64,000 bases of DNA from Saprospiraceae bacterium (GTDB lineage: Bacteria > Bacteroidota > Bacteroidia > Chitinophagales > Saprospiraceae): contig JADJOB010000002.1 in the NCBI GenBank assembly GCA_016714025.1, forward strand, positions 1,272,001-1,336,000, given 5' to 3'. Shown here one piece after another: positions 36,439 through 45,173 of the stretch; position 1 is the first letter of the stretch, and the number at the start of each line of letters is the position of its first letter. The notes below the pieces were generated by a model. That model did no database searches. It saw nothing but the letters and a program-made list of their open reading frames with translations, and was not told where the DNA came from. Made by a program: the position numbers and the translations under genes.

Positions 36439-36471
36439 CTTACGCAGCCTCCTTTCCTCTGCGCGAAACCA
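36439..36471. repeat. Degenerate octad-repeat relative
   Basis: Between the SDR stop and the MoxR start, the spacer contains blocks like TACGCAG, CCTCTGCG and CGAAACC that resemble the CGTCTNTG octads at 28913. The match is weak and may be chance. Confidence 0.3.
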
Positions 36472-36493
36472 AGGCATGCACCATGAAACAAAT

Positions 36494-37282
36494 TTACAAA
36501 CTTTTGGTTCGTCCACCATCAACGGGTACGTTGATCCCGGTTATGTAAGCTGCAAGCGGGCTTGCTAAAAATGCAACTGCATTTGCAATTTCTTCCGGTT
36601 CTGCAAATCGCTTCATTGGGATGGCAGCTACAAGTTGTTGTTCAATTTCTTGTTGTGATTTCTGATGAAGTAACTGTTCTTTTTCAATGATGCTTTCCAA
36701 TCGTTCGGTGCGAGTCGCTCCCGGTAAAATATTATTTACTGTAATGTTGAATGCTGCCAATTCGTTTGCAAGGGTTTTTGCCCAATTGGCTACTGCCCCA
36801 CGAATCGTATTTGAAACACCTAAATTGTCAATGGGTTGTTTTACAGAAGTGGAGATAATATTTATAATACGCCCATATGCTGCTTCTTTCATGCCGGGAA
36901 TCAATTGCGAAGTAATCAATTGATTTGCGATTAGATGTTGTTTAAATGCAGATTCAAAGGCCTCAGCAGTTGCAGTATGTGCTGGACCCGCTGGTGGGCC
37001 ACCGGTATTATTTATTAGGATGTGTATTGGAAAATTTAATACCACATGGTGTATTTTTTTTTCAAGATCCTGTGGATCTTCCATATTTGCTACGACTACA
37101 TGATGGTTTTGATTATGTGACCTTGGAAGTTGGTGCAACAACTCTTCAAGTAAAACGGCATTTCTGGAAAGAATACAAACCGAAGCTCCTGCCTGAGCCA
37201 ATCGAATGGCACAAGCTTTTCCAATACCTTTACTGGCGCCACACACTAATGCATTTCTATTTTGTAAATTGATGGGTATCAT
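36494..37282 (-). CDS. SDR-family protein lacking the usual catalytic Tyr and Lys
   Basis: The 262-residue protein has the Rossmann motif CGASKGIG (14-21), NNTGGP (91-96) and a classic SDR C-terminus (ITVNNILPGATRTE and AYITGINVPVDGG). At the place of the YxxxK motif the sequence is LGVSNTIRGAV: Asn158 where Tyr is expected and Arg161/Gly162 where Lys is expected; Ser144-Ser146 remain. A known divergent subgroup of beta-ketoacyl reductase-like SDRs has this change. The protein may bind NAD(P) without the standard reductase chemistry. Its ATG overlaps the stop of the T9SS type B gene by one base (TAATG), so the two are translationally coupled. Confidence 0.8.
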   Translation of the reverse strand: MIPINLQNRNALVCGASKGIGKACAIRLAQAGASVCILSRNAVLLEELLHQLPRSHNQNHHVVVANMEDPQDLEKKIHHVVLNFPIHILINNTGGPPAGPAHTATAEAFESAFKQHLIANQLITSQLIPGMKEAAYGRIINIISTSVKQPIDNLGVSNTIRGAVANWAKTLANELAAFNITVNNILPGATRTERLESIIEKEQLLHQKSQQEIEQQLVAAIPMKRFAEPEEIANAVAFLASPLAAYITGINVPVDGGRTKSL

Positions 37283-38751
37283 TATCTAATTAAACTTAGG
37301 GATCCGGTTAATTTCGAATTTCTAATCCGATCACAATCCTGGTATTTGAATTCAGCCAAATAAATATATGTGTCCATCGGAATGTCTTCATTAGGTGTCC
37401 AGGCTCCGTTTAAATCGGACGTTTCAAATAATTTTTGTCCCCAACGATTGTAAATAAGTAATTTCATTTCAATCACACGATTGGCTTCATGCTTCACAAT
37501 GGAGGGTCTGAATTTTCGATTGGTTTCTTCTCCATAGGGTGCTAGCACATTTGGAAATTTAATAAACGATTTAATTTCTTTCGTTAAAGCCCGCACGTGA
37601 AACGTATCACTTAATTCTTTGCAAATTGTTTTCGCTTTAACAATATAATCACCCGTGTCTCGTACCATGATTTGTTGGGTATTTAATCCGTTGTTCCAGC
37701 TAAAATCAAAACAATTACCATTGCAAACTGCATCCAGTTCGATGGTGTCACCAATACACACATTATCAGGCCCTAAAATTTTAATATTAATATTTGGTTC
37801 AGTCCGAATGATAACCGTATCACGTAGAATCGTTTTACAGTTATCCTGAAGTTGCACTTCAACCGTGAGAGGTCCGGTTTCTGGCACTTGAATTTCTGCC
37901 AGGTTTTCACCGGTACTCCAGCTGATGATCCCTTGATCATAAGGAGCCGGGATGCGGATTTTTTTAATTTCACCGGGGCATAAGAAAATTTCTTTGGGAA
38001 GTAAATCTACAAGTTGTGGTGGAGTAATTTCAATCATTTCAAAATCATCTACAAAATAATAGATGGCTACTCCTCCTGGATTGCTAGGTGGATTTGTTCC
38101 AATAAAACTGGTATCACCTTTTGATAAAGCTCGGAATCTTCCAACTATAAAATGATCTTCTCCACCGCATGCTGTATAATTGAAACTAAAAAGTTTATAA
38201 TCTGGTCCTTTTATAAAATCCTGATCTGGAGATTCGTAAGTCGGTTTTAATTGTTTAAGAGGTTCTGCTTGTTTATATACAGCAGGACCGGTTTGAATAA
38301 AGACTCCCAATTCATCAATTGCATAAACCGGATTTTGGGTACCGGGCCTGGCCCAAAAACTAAATTGATAAATTGCACCTGCCCTTAATGGATTGGTAAA
38401 ATGATTGGTCAGGTATTCATGTTTGGCAAATCCTACAAAAAACCCACCGTGCTTTTTGCCCATGTGGGGAGCTATTGAATAAAAATCCGGTGAACCAAAT
38501 GTAGCTGCAGTCCAATCAATTGGATTGTTTGCACCATAGCCGATTCCCAATTCTTTAAAGCCACGTGCATCGCACTGATCGCATTGTTCGAATCCTGGAT
38601 TGGGAATTAAATTTTGTGCAGTAATCAGATTCCATTGGATCAATAAAAAACATAGCGAACAAAGTATGCTGCTTTTTAAAGAGCAATGGTAATTATTTTC
38701 ATATTGAAACAAGTCCATTTTAAGGATTTGAATTACTTTTAAAAAAACCAT
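37282..38751 (-). CDS. Secreted protein with T9SS type B (CHU_C) sorting domain
   Basis: The 489-residue protein has a signal region (SSILCSLCFLLIQW, ending ITAQ) after an unusually long n-region, so an internal ATG at 38718 is a possible alternative start. Next comes NLIPNPGFEQCDQC and a jelly-roll domain of the OmpA-neighbour type common in Saprospiria (YQFSFWARPGT, YFVDDFEM). Two Ig-like SprB-type segments follow (ISWSTGENLAEIQVPETG and FSWNNGLNTQQI). The C-terminal 90 residues are the type B sorting domain (KFPNVLAPYGEETNRKF, then IYNRWGQKLFET, DTYIYLAEF). The protein should pass through T9SS to the surface. A TATATTCG box at 38770-38777 (one mismatch to TAnnTTTG) may be its promoter. Confidence 0.78.
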   Translation of the reverse strand: MVFLKVIQILKMDLFQYENNYHCSLKSSILCSLCFLLIQWNLITAQNLIPNPGFEQCDQCDARGFKELGIGYGANNPIDWTAATFGSPDFYSIAPHMGKKHGGFFVGFAKHEYLTNHFTNPLRAGAIYQFSFWARPGTQNPVYAIDELGVFIQTGPAVYKQAEPLKQLKPTYESPDQDFIKGPDYKLFSFNYTACGGEDHFIVGRFRALSKGDTSFIGTNPPSNPGGVAIYYFVDDFEMIEITPPQLVDLLPKEIFLCPGEIKKIRIPAPYDQGIISWSTGENLAEIQVPETGPLTVEVQLQDNCKTILRDTVIIRTEPNINIKILGPDNVCIGDTIELDAVCNGNCFDFSWNNGLNTQQIMVRDTGDYIVKAKTICKELSDTFHVRALTKEIKSFIKFPNVLAPYGEETNRKFRPSIVKHEANRVIEMKLLIYNRWGQKLFETSDLNGAWTPNEDIPMDTYIYLAEFKYQDCDRIRNSKLTGSLSLIR

Positions 38752-38853
38752 TTGGGCTGTTTAGATTTGCGAATATACGGAATTCATAGAATGCTAATTT
38801 CAATAGGACTAGAATTCATTGAGAATCTATTAGTTTTATAAAGTTTTTAAAAG

Positions 38854-39627
38854 ATGGAAATTCTCGGATTGGTATTAATTGCATTTTTTGCATCCATTTT
38901 GACTTTTTACAGTGGATTTGGCCTTGGTACACTCTTGTTACCGGTCTTCAGTCTGATGGTTCCAATTGATCTGGCCATATTAATGACAGCCCTTGTCCAT
39001 TTTCTAAATTCAATTTTCAAGTTTATTTTGACCCGAAAGGCTTTGCACTGGCCAAGCTTAGCAATTTTTGGAATTGTTTCCTTGATTTTTGCAATTCTGG
39101 GTGCTTATTGCCTGCAGTATTTTGTGGTACTTGAATGGATGTATTCTTACACGATTGTCGGGTATGCAGCAAGCACCAATGTATTAAAAATTATTATTGG
39201 GAGTTTATTGGTATTGTTTACTGGTATCGAATATTTCGATGTTATAAAAATAAAATCGAATCATCCAATCTATTTAATAATAGGCGGCATATTAAGTGGA
39301 TTTTTTGGTGGACTTTCAGGACATCAGGGTGCTTTGCGATCTGCTTTTTTGCGCAGTTTGCCTCTGACAAAAGAACAATTCATAGCAACTGGAATTGCAT
39401 GTGCTTTGATGGTAGATACAGCTCGCTTATTGGTTTATACAAAAATGGATCAACACGCATTCATGAATATTAATTTGCAGTTGGTATTGCCGGCAATTGC
39501 AGCAGCCTGGGCCGGAGCCTGGATTGGAAACAAATATTTAAAAAAAATAACCCAGGAACAGATCCAAAAAATTGTTTGTATCTGTCTGATTTTATTTGGC
39601 GTATTAATCGGAATGGGATTGATATGA
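38854..39627 (+). CDS. TSUP (TauE/SafE) family permease
   Basis: The 257-residue membrane protein shows about eight hydrophobic helices, the first at residues 4-24. The family motif pairs FYSGFGLGTLLLP near the N-terminus and GFFGGLSGHQGALRS at the start of the second half are present and mark the two repeats of TSUP transporters. Family members export or import organosulfur anions such as sulfite or sulfoacetate, but the substrate here is unknown. The gene is monocistronic and is followed by 420 bp of repeats before the convergent ribosomal operon. Confidence 0.85.
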   Translation: MEILGLVLIAFFASILTFYSGFGLGTLLLPVFSLMVPIDLAILMTALVHFLNSIFKFILTRKALHWPSLAIFGIVSLIFAILGAYCLQYFVVLEWMYSYTIVGYAASTNVLKIIIGSLLVLFTGIEYFDVIKIKSNHPIYLIIGGILSGFFGGLSGHQGALRSAFLRSLPLTKEQFIATGIACALMVDTARLLVYTKMDQHAFMNINLQLVLPAIAAAWAGAWIGNKYLKKITQEQIQKIVCICLILFGVLIGMGLI

Positions 39628-39632
39628 GTGGA

Positions 39633-39697
39633 TCAGCAGTTAGGAATTAGTAGTCAGGGGATTCAGTAGTCAGGAATTAGTAGTCAGGATTCAGTAA
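39633..39697. repeat. Heptad repeat, TTAGTAG/TCAGGAA family
   Basis: Nine 7-bp units with the pattern T(T/C)AGNNN, in register apart from a single 2-bp insertion at 39661-39662. This is a different unit family from those around it but has the same period. Confidence 0.75.
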
Positions 39698-39793
39698 GAA
39701 GAAATACAAAAGTTCCAAATGCTGTGAGTAGGCTTGGTCTGCGTCCATTACAACAATCCTTAATGAAATGACTATACTATACGATGACCCTTT

Positions 39794-39896
39794 ATTGAAA
39801 ATTGATAATTGAACATTGAGAGTTGAACGTTTAAAATCTTGCTCCGAAGCAAAATCTAATGCTCAATATTCAATGCTCAATGAGCAATGAATAATT
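39794..39896. repeat. 90-bp heptad element, copy 3 (inverted)
   Basis: Six heptads of ATTGANN type (39794-39835), a centre with GCTCCGAAGC, then six heptads of (T/C)TCAATG type (39855-39896). It is the reverse complement of the elements at 29005 and 29142 with moderate divergence. The central CTTCGAAG is changed to CTCCGAAG. Confidence 0.8.
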
Positions 39897-39903
39897 AAAT
39901 CCT

Positions 39904-39979
39904 CGCAAAGGCGCAAAGAAATACAAAAGCTCCTTCTATCAACTTTCAACTAACAACTAACAACCATCACCTATCAACT
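39904..39979. repeat. Octad pair and heptad block (inverted counterparts of 28837-28944)
   Basis: CGCAAAGG and CGCAAAGA form two octads (39904-39919); six units of ATCAACT type follow at 39938-39979. On the minus strand they read as the TTAGTTG/ATAGGTG heptads followed by the CTTTGCG octads, the same order as after scpA. Confidence 0.7.
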
Positions 39980-39991
39980 ATTTTTTTTTGC

Positions 39992-40025
39992 AAAAAAAAA
40001 TCCCGAAGCAATTTGCCCCGGGATT
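39992..40025 (-). terminator. Rho-independent terminator of rpsF-rpsR-rplI
   Basis: Arms AATCCCG (39999-40005) and CGGGATT (40019-40025) with a 13-base loop. On the minus strand the stem is followed by a run of U (A9 at 39992-40000 on plus), 22 bp after the rplI stop. Confidence 0.8.
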
Positions 40026-40047
40026 ATCTTACCTAGTACGTTTTAGT

Positions 40048-40494
40048 TTATTCAGATACCACCTCAAAATTAATTTTGGTATGGACATCTTTATGAAAAT
40101 CGATTGTCGCAGTATAAGTACCTAAAGTCTTGATTTCATCATCCAGATGAATTTTCTTGCGTTGAATATCAAGATTAAATTGGTCTTTCAAAGCTTGTGC
40201 TAATTGCACATTGGTAACACTACCAAAGATTTTATCTGAGGCTCCTGTTTTCGCACCGATTTTTAAAACAATGCCGTTTAATTGCTCGGCCATTGCTTTG
40301 TATTCATTTACTTTTTTGTTTTCACGGGCATCCTCTTGTTTTCTTAATTCGGCCAGTTTTCGCATATTGGAATCATTTGCCAATAATGCAATACCATTAG
40401 GAATTAAAAAATTTCGTCCGAAACCCGGTTTTACTTTTATAACCTGGTGCTTATCACCAAGTTTATCCATATCTTTTAATAAAATAATTTCCAT
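40048..40494 (-). CDS. rplI: 50S ribosomal protein L9
   Basis: The 148-residue protein has the L9 signature start MEIILLKDMDKLGDKHQVIKV and GFGRNFLIPNGIA, the long connecting helix (LAELRKQEDARENKKVNEY) and the C-terminal domain (SVTNVQLAQAL). It is the third gene of rpsF-rpsR-rplI, 15 bp after rpsR, and is followed by a clear terminator. Confidence 0.97.
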   Translation of the reverse strand: MEIILLKDMDKLGDKHQVIKVKPGFGRNFLIPNGIALLANDSNMRKLAELRKQEDARENKKVNEYKAMAEQLNGIVLKIGAKTGASDKIFGSVTNVQLAQALKDQFNLDIQRKKIHLDDEIKTLGTYTATIDFHKDVHTKINFEVVSE

Positions 40495-40509
40495 AGCGAT
40501 AGATTTAGT

Positions 40510-40776
40510 TTATTTTAAAAGATCGGTTACAAATGGTAAAATAGCTAAATGCCTGGCGCGTTTAATTGCAGTTGCAACCCGTCTTTGATATTTTAGAGAG
40601 TTACCAGTTAAGCGACGAGGTAATAATTTACCTTGTTCGTTAACAAATTGAATTAGAAAACTGTCATCTTTATAATCGATGTGTTTTAATCCAAATTTTT
40701 TAAAACGGCAGTATTTGGTTTTCTTCTGTCCTATATTAGGATTACTCAGGAACTTTATTTCATCTTGCGTTGCCAT
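40510..40776 (-). CDS. rpsR: 30S ribosomal protein S18
   Basis: The 88-residue protein carries the S18 motif block IDYKDDSFLIQFVNEQGKLLPRRLTG and KYQRRVATAIKRARHLAILPF. It binds S6 in the platform of the 30S subunit. The order rpsF-rpsR-rplI is conserved. The N-terminus has an extra KKTKYCRFKKFG segment, as is common in Bacteroidota S18. Confidence 0.97.
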   Translation of the reverse strand: MATQDEIKFLSNPNIGQKKTKYCRFKKFGLKHIDYKDDSFLIQFVNEQGKLLPRRLTGNSLKYQRRVATAIKRARHLAILPFVTDLLK

Positions 40777-40786
40777 GTTTTAGTTT

Positions 40787-41251
40787 TTATTCTTCTTCAA
40801 CAATAATTTCTTCCTTAATGATAGGTGCAGGAACCGGGATTGGAGCTGGGGCTGATGTTGGACGAACATATGCTTCAGAACTAGATCCGTCAGCAGATTT
40901 GTCTTTCTTTACCCGTTTTCCAATTTTACCATTTCTTTTGTCTTCATTGTACTTGACTCCATATTTGTCAAGCTTGACGGTTAAATAACGCATGATACGT
41001 TCATCGCGTTTTAATGCTAATTCCATTTTTCCATTGAATGGTGGATTATCCATTACATATTCAATGCAAAAGTATACTCCGGTGGAGCGATTGTTGATGG
41101 GATAGGCCAAAGCCTTTAATCCCATTTCATCTACATGAACGATACTTCCACTTTCGTTTCCGATCATTTCCTTGTAGGTTTGAACTGTCGATTTAACTTC
41201 ATCGCCCGACAGTACTGGGTCAACGATAAAGCTTACTTCATAATGAGGCAT
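40787..41251 (-). CDS. rpsF: 30S ribosomal protein S6 with C-terminal extension
   Basis: The first about 105 residues are S6 (MPHYEVSFIVDPVLSGDEV, ALAYPINNRSTGVYF, KRDERIMRYLTVKLDK). The protein then continues for about 45 residues with a basic patch (NGKIGKRVKKDKS) and a low-complexity Pro/Ala then Glu-rich tail (PAPIPVPAPI, IIVEEE). Bacteroidota S6 often has such tails; the function is unknown. It is the first gene of the operon, and a -7 box lies at 41283-41290. Confidence 0.95.
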   Translation of the reverse strand: MPHYEVSFIVDPVLSGDEVKSTVQTYKEMIGNESGSIVHVDEMGLKALAYPINNRSTGVYFCIEYVMDNPPFNGKMELALKRDERIMRYLTVKLDKYGVKYNEDKRNGKIGKRVKKDKSADGSSSEAYVRPTSAPAPIPVPAPIIKEEIIVEEE

Positions 41252-41282
41252 CTTGCTCTAATAATTAGTTTAAAAAGGGTCG

Positions 41283-41290
41283 CAAAGTTA
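41283..41290 (-). promoter_or_regulatory. -7 promoter box of rpsF-rpsR-rplI
   Basis: TAACTTTG on the minus strand matches TAnnTTTG, 31 bases upstream of the rpsF ATG. No TTTG at the right spacing is visible. It lies 17 bp beyond the stop of the decarboxylase gene on the same strand. Confidence 0.5.
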
Positions 41291-41306
41291 AGTATTTATC
41301 ATAAAA

Positions 41307-42791
41307 TCAGTCATTTTTTTCTGATTTTAATAAATTTATACTGGATTGCAGCAGGGAAAGGTAGCTTTGAATAGTCTCCAGGCTTGTCCGGAAACTTAAA
41401 ATCGCAATACGAATCCAAAATTCACCAACGATGCTGGTAGACGAAACAAATACCCGTCCATCTTCCAATACCAAATCCACCAGACGTTTATTGAATGCGT
41501 TAATATCTTGATTTTCAGGTCTATATCTATATATACAGACCGAAGTTTCCGGATAGGGTCCTCTTTCAAAACCCATTTTGCCGATTTCTTCATAGAAATA
41601 CCTGCACAACAGTATTTTTTCTTCAAGACAAGCCCGAAAAGCATCCAGTCCATAAAGTTTCAATGGAATCCACAATCTCAATCCTCGGAAATGTTTGGTC
41701 AGTTCCGGCGATAAATCTGCTGGACTCCATTCCTCCTGTGAACTCAAGGTATCTTGCATATAGGCCGCTTTGTAGTAATGGGCCTTATATTGTGAAACGA
41801 GGTCTTTAATTAATACTACACCCAGTCCATAAGGTAAAAACAATCCTTTATGGGGATCTACCACTACGCTATCAGAAAGTGCAATGCCCTTAAAATGGTC
41901 TTTTAATTGACTTCCATCCGGGTTTTCCAATTTGCATAAACTAAAAAACCCTCCGTATGCGGCATCGACATGAAACCAGATCCGGTGTTCAGCACAAATG
42001 GCTGCCATCGCCTCTAAAGGGTCAATAGCACCGGTGTCAGTCGTGCCGGCACTCCCTACAGCCAGAAAAGGAACCAGACCTTTTTGGATGTCATCCCGCA
42101 CGATCTGTTTAAATGCGTTCATATCCATTCGAAAGAACGCATCCATAGGCACTTTTCGAATCTGACATTCTGATAATCCTGAAATTCGAATTGCTTTATG
42201 GATACAATGATGTACTTGTTCGGTCAGGTAAATGCAGTGCTTTTCTATGTCCCGGGCTGCTATCTGTCGGGCTTCACGAGCTGTTACGATGGCAATTAGA
42301 TTGGCAATAGATCCACCGCTTGCTAGATTTCCATGACTGGTAATCGGGTATCCAAACAAACGGCTCATCCATCGAATTAATTCGTTTTCTATTTTAACTG
42401 CTGCCGGACCACCGTAATAGATACCCGCATATTGATTACTGACTGCTGCCAGATAATCCCCAAGGGCTGCCCCATAAACGCCTCCTCCGGGAATATAACC
42501 CAAATGGCCTCCGGATGCTGGATTTAAGCCATAGGAAATTAAATGCGCTTTTAATTCATTAATGACATCAGTTATTGGTTCTGGAATATCAAGATTGCCT
42601 TTTAAGTTAAGTACTTGCGACAAACTGCCAAATATCTTAAATGCCTTTTTTGTTGGTAATGAATCAATAAATTCAAACGCAAAGCGTGAAGTTTCATCGG
42701 TCCATTCTTTTCTTAATGCGGTTCCAGGCTCCAGTTTACGGGCTTTCAAAGCGCGTTCCTGAATTTGTTCAATTAATTTTTCAGTTTCCAT
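41307..42791 (-). CDS. Group II pyridoxal-phosphate decarboxylase
   Basis: The 494-residue enzyme has the family motifs SGGSIANLIAI (PLP phosphate contact), WFHVDAAYGG (aspartate pairing with the PLP nitrogen) and VVDPHKGLFLPYG with the Schiff-base Lys315. It belongs with aromatic-L-amino-acid/glutamate/cysteine-sulfinate decarboxylases, and the Bacteroidota examples are usually annotated as aspartate aminotransferase-family or DOPA decarboxylase-like. The substrate is not resolvable from sequence alone. There is no operon partner; rpsF downstream has its own promoter box. Confidence 0.85.
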   Translation of the reverse strand: METEKLIEQIQERALKARKLEPGTALRKEWTDETSRFAFEFIDSLPTKKAFKIFGSLSQVLNLKGNLDIPEPITDVINELKAHLISYGLNPASGGHLGYIPGGGVYGAALGDYLAAVSNQYAGIYYGGPAAVKIENELIRWMSRLFGYPITSHGNLASGGSIANLIAIVTAREARQIAARDIEKHCIYLTEQVHHCIHKAIRISGLSECQIRKVPMDAFFRMDMNAFKQIVRDDIQKGLVPFLAVGSAGTTDTGAIDPLEAMAAICAEHRIWFHVDAAYGGFFSLCKLENPDGSQLKDHFKGIALSDSVVVDPHKGLFLPYGLGVVLIKDLVSQYKAHYYKAAYMQDTLSSQEEWSPADLSPELTKHFRGLRLWIPLKLYGLDAFRACLEEKILLCRYFYEEIGKMGFERGPYPETSVCIYRYRPENQDINAFNKRLVDLVLEDGRVFVSSTSIVGEFWIRIAILSFRTSLETIQSYLSLLQSSINLLKSEKND

Positions 42792-42971
42792 TCTATTTTA
42801 CAAAGCTGAAAGAATTGTTTTAAATTATTTGCAAAAAATTTCTTAAATCGTTGAAAAACCTAAATGATGATAAGAATTCACCGTATTTTTAGTTCCCTTT
42901 TACTAAAATGATGCTTACCCCCTGATTTTTATTAATTTATGCACACAACAGATTTTTTGAAATAGAAACCG

Positions 42972-45173
42972 ATGTACACAAAAGAAGCGATTTACGACGC
43001 ATTAAAATACCATTTTGGATTTGAACATTTTAAAGATACCCAGGAACACATAATATCCAGCCTTCTAAATGGTAAGGATACATTCGTGATTATGCCCACC
43101 GGCGGAGGTAAATCCTTATGTTATCAGTTGCCGGCTTTGATGATGCCAGGGACCGCAATTATCATTTCCCCATTAATTGCCTTGATGAAAAATCAAGTGG
43201 ATTCAATTCGAGGGTATGGTCAAACGGATGAAATTGCTCACTTTCTAAATTCTTCGCTCAACCGCTCAGAAATTAAACAAGTTAAAGAAGACATCGTACG
43301 AAGTAAAACCAAATTACTCTATGTCGCTCCTGAAACCCTGCAAAAAGAAGAAACCATTGAGTTTTTAAATTCCGTCGATTTATCTTTTATAGCAGTAGAT
43401 GAAGCGCATTGTATTTCAGAATGGGGACATGATTTCAGACCGGATTACCGAAGAATCCGGGATATGATCAATTCGCTTAATAAACACATTCCAATAATTG
43501 CACTGACTGCAACAGCTACACCGAAAGTTCAAACCGATATCGTGAAGAGTTTGGAAATGGTTGATCCACATATTTACATTTCATCCTTTAACCGAAGTAA
43601 TCTTTATTACGAAGTACGGCCGAAAATTACCAGAGATCAAACCATCCGTCAAATTGTACAAATTATAAAATCACATCCGGGTGAATCGGGAATTATTTAT
43701 GTGCAGGCTCGTAAAACCACTGAAGACCTTGCACAAATACTTTCTGTAAATGGAATTAAAGCGGCTCCCTATCATGCCGGAATGGAAGCCAAATCAAGAA
43801 CCCAGGTGCAAGATGATTTCTTAATGGAAGAAATTGATATCATTTGTGCAACCATCGCATTTGGAATGGGTATCGATAAACCGGATGTTCGTCTTGTGAT
43901 TCATTTCGACATTCCAAAAAGTTTGGAAAACTATTATCAGGAAACTGGCCGTGCGGGTCGGGATGGAATGGTGGGTGATTGTTATGCATTTTTCTCAAAT
44001 GCCGACTTGTTGAGATTGGAAAAATTTCTAAGAGACAAACCTGCTTCTGAACGCGATATGGGTGCCCAATTATTGGATGAAATGGAAGCCTATGTTGAAA
44101 GTGCAGTTTGCAGAAGAAAATTTGTACTCCATTATTTTGGTGAAGAATTTGATACAGAATCTTGCAAGCAAATGTGTGACAATTGCAGAAATCCGAAACC
44201 TCTGATAGAAGCGAAAGACGATATGCTTTTGGCACTCAAAGCCATTCAAGCACTCAATCAAAATTTTACAATCAAAACATTGGTTGAATTTATTTGTGGT
44301 GTTAAAACAAAAGACATTCTGGATTACGATTTGGATCGGAATGAGTTATTTTCAAAAGGAATTGAAAAAGGAAGTTTATATTGGTTTTCACTTTTCCGAC
44401 AGGGAATTTTAATGAACCTCATCATTAAGGATATTGAAACCTATGGGATCTTAAAATTAAGTGACCTCGGTCTGGAGTTTATCAATAAACCTTATAAAAT
44501 TCAAATCAGCATTAATCACGATTATGGCGATACTGCATCCATTATCGATGAAGATGCTGCGCCTTCACAAGGAGCTGCACTGGATCCAAATTTATTTAAA
44601 ACACTGAAAGACATTCGCCTCGAAGTTGCCCGTAAGAATAAAGTGAAACCCTGGGTCATCTTTTTTGATCCTGCTTTGGAAGAAATGGCCACGCGATTTC
44701 CAATCACCATCGATGACCTATGTAAAATATCCGGAGTCAGTAAAGGGAAAGCAGAGCGATATGGAGAACCATTTTTAGAATACATCAGGAAATATGTTGA
44801 AGAAAATGAAATCGAGCGTGCAGAAGATTTTGTGATCCGGCAAGTTGCTGATAAATCAAAAAACAAAGTGGAAATCATTAAAAACATCGATAAGAAAATT
44901 CCTCTGGAGGATATTGCAAAAAATCTTCAGATGAATATGGAGGAGTTGATGGAAGAATTAAATATGATCGTTTCGTCTGGAACTAAAATCAATATAGACT
45001 ATTACATTAAAGACAATGTGGATGAATATTCAAAAGAGGACATCTACGATTATTTCAATCAGGCTGATTCGGATTCAGCTGAGGAAGCTTATAAATCCTT
45101 GAAAGAAGATGATATCACGTTTGAAGAAATTCGTCTGATCCGTCTGAAGTACATGTCTGAAATGGTTAATTAA
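42972..45173 (+). CDS. recQ: ATP-dependent DNA helicase RecQ
   Basis: The 733-residue helicase unwinds DNA 3' to 5' in recombination and repair. Visible are Walker A TGGGKS (43-48), DEAH box VDEAHCISEWGHDFRPDY (Asp143-His146), LTATATPKV, and QETGRAGRDGMVGDCY (motif VI). The zinc cysteines follow (VCRRKFVLHYFGE, then CKQMCDNC), then RQC and HRDC-like domains (PITIDDLCKISGVSKGKAERYGEPFLEYI). An extra about 100-residue C-terminal helical tail is usual for Bacteroidota RecQ. The stop codon directly abuts the aroQ start with no gap. Confidence 0.95.
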   Translation: MYTKEAIYDALKYHFGFEHFKDTQEHIISSLLNGKDTFVIMPTGGGKSLCYQLPALMMPGTAIIISPLIALMKNQVDSIRGYGQTDEIAHFLNSSLNRSEIKQVKEDIVRSKTKLLYVAPETLQKEETIEFLNSVDLSFIAVDEAHCISEWGHDFRPDYRRIRDMINSLNKHIPIIALTATATPKVQTDIVKSLEMVDPHIYISSFNRSNLYYEVRPKITRDQTIRQIVQIIKSHPGESGIIYVQARKTTEDLAQILSVNGIKAAPYHAGMEAKSRTQVQDDFLMEEIDIICATIAFGMGIDKPDVRLVIHFDIPKSLENYYQETGRAGRDGMVGDCYAFFSNADLLRLEKFLRDKPASERDMGAQLLDEMEAYVESAVCRRKFVLHYFGEEFDTESCKQMCDNCRNPKPLIEAKDDMLLALKAIQALNQNFTIKTLVEFICGVKTKDILDYDLDRNELFSKGIEKGSLYWFSLFRQGILMNLIIKDIETYGILKLSDLGLEFINKPYKIQISINHDYGDTASIIDEDAAPSQGAALDPNLFKTLKDIRLEVARKNKVKPWVIFFDPALEEMATRFPITIDDLCKISGVSKGKAERYGEPFLEYIRKYVEENEIERAEDFVIRQVADKSKNKVEIIKNIDKKIPLEDIAKNLQMNMEELMEELNMIVSSGTKINIDYYIKDNVDEYSKEDIYDYFNQADSDSAEEAYKSLKEDDITFEEIRLIRLKYMSEMVN

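Larger units (their letters stand above)
39628..40047. other. 420-bp repeat-rich spacer between TSUP and rplI
   Basis: It contains no gene. Heptads of TTAGTAG/TCAGGAA type (39633-39697), a single-copy stretch (39698-39793), the third 90-bp element (39794-39896), an octad pair (39904-39919), six ATCAACT-type heptads (39938-39979), T9 and then A9 tracts, and the rplI terminator. Read in reverse, from the heptads to the 90-bp element, the modules repeat those of the spacer after scpA in the same order. Confidence 0.8.
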
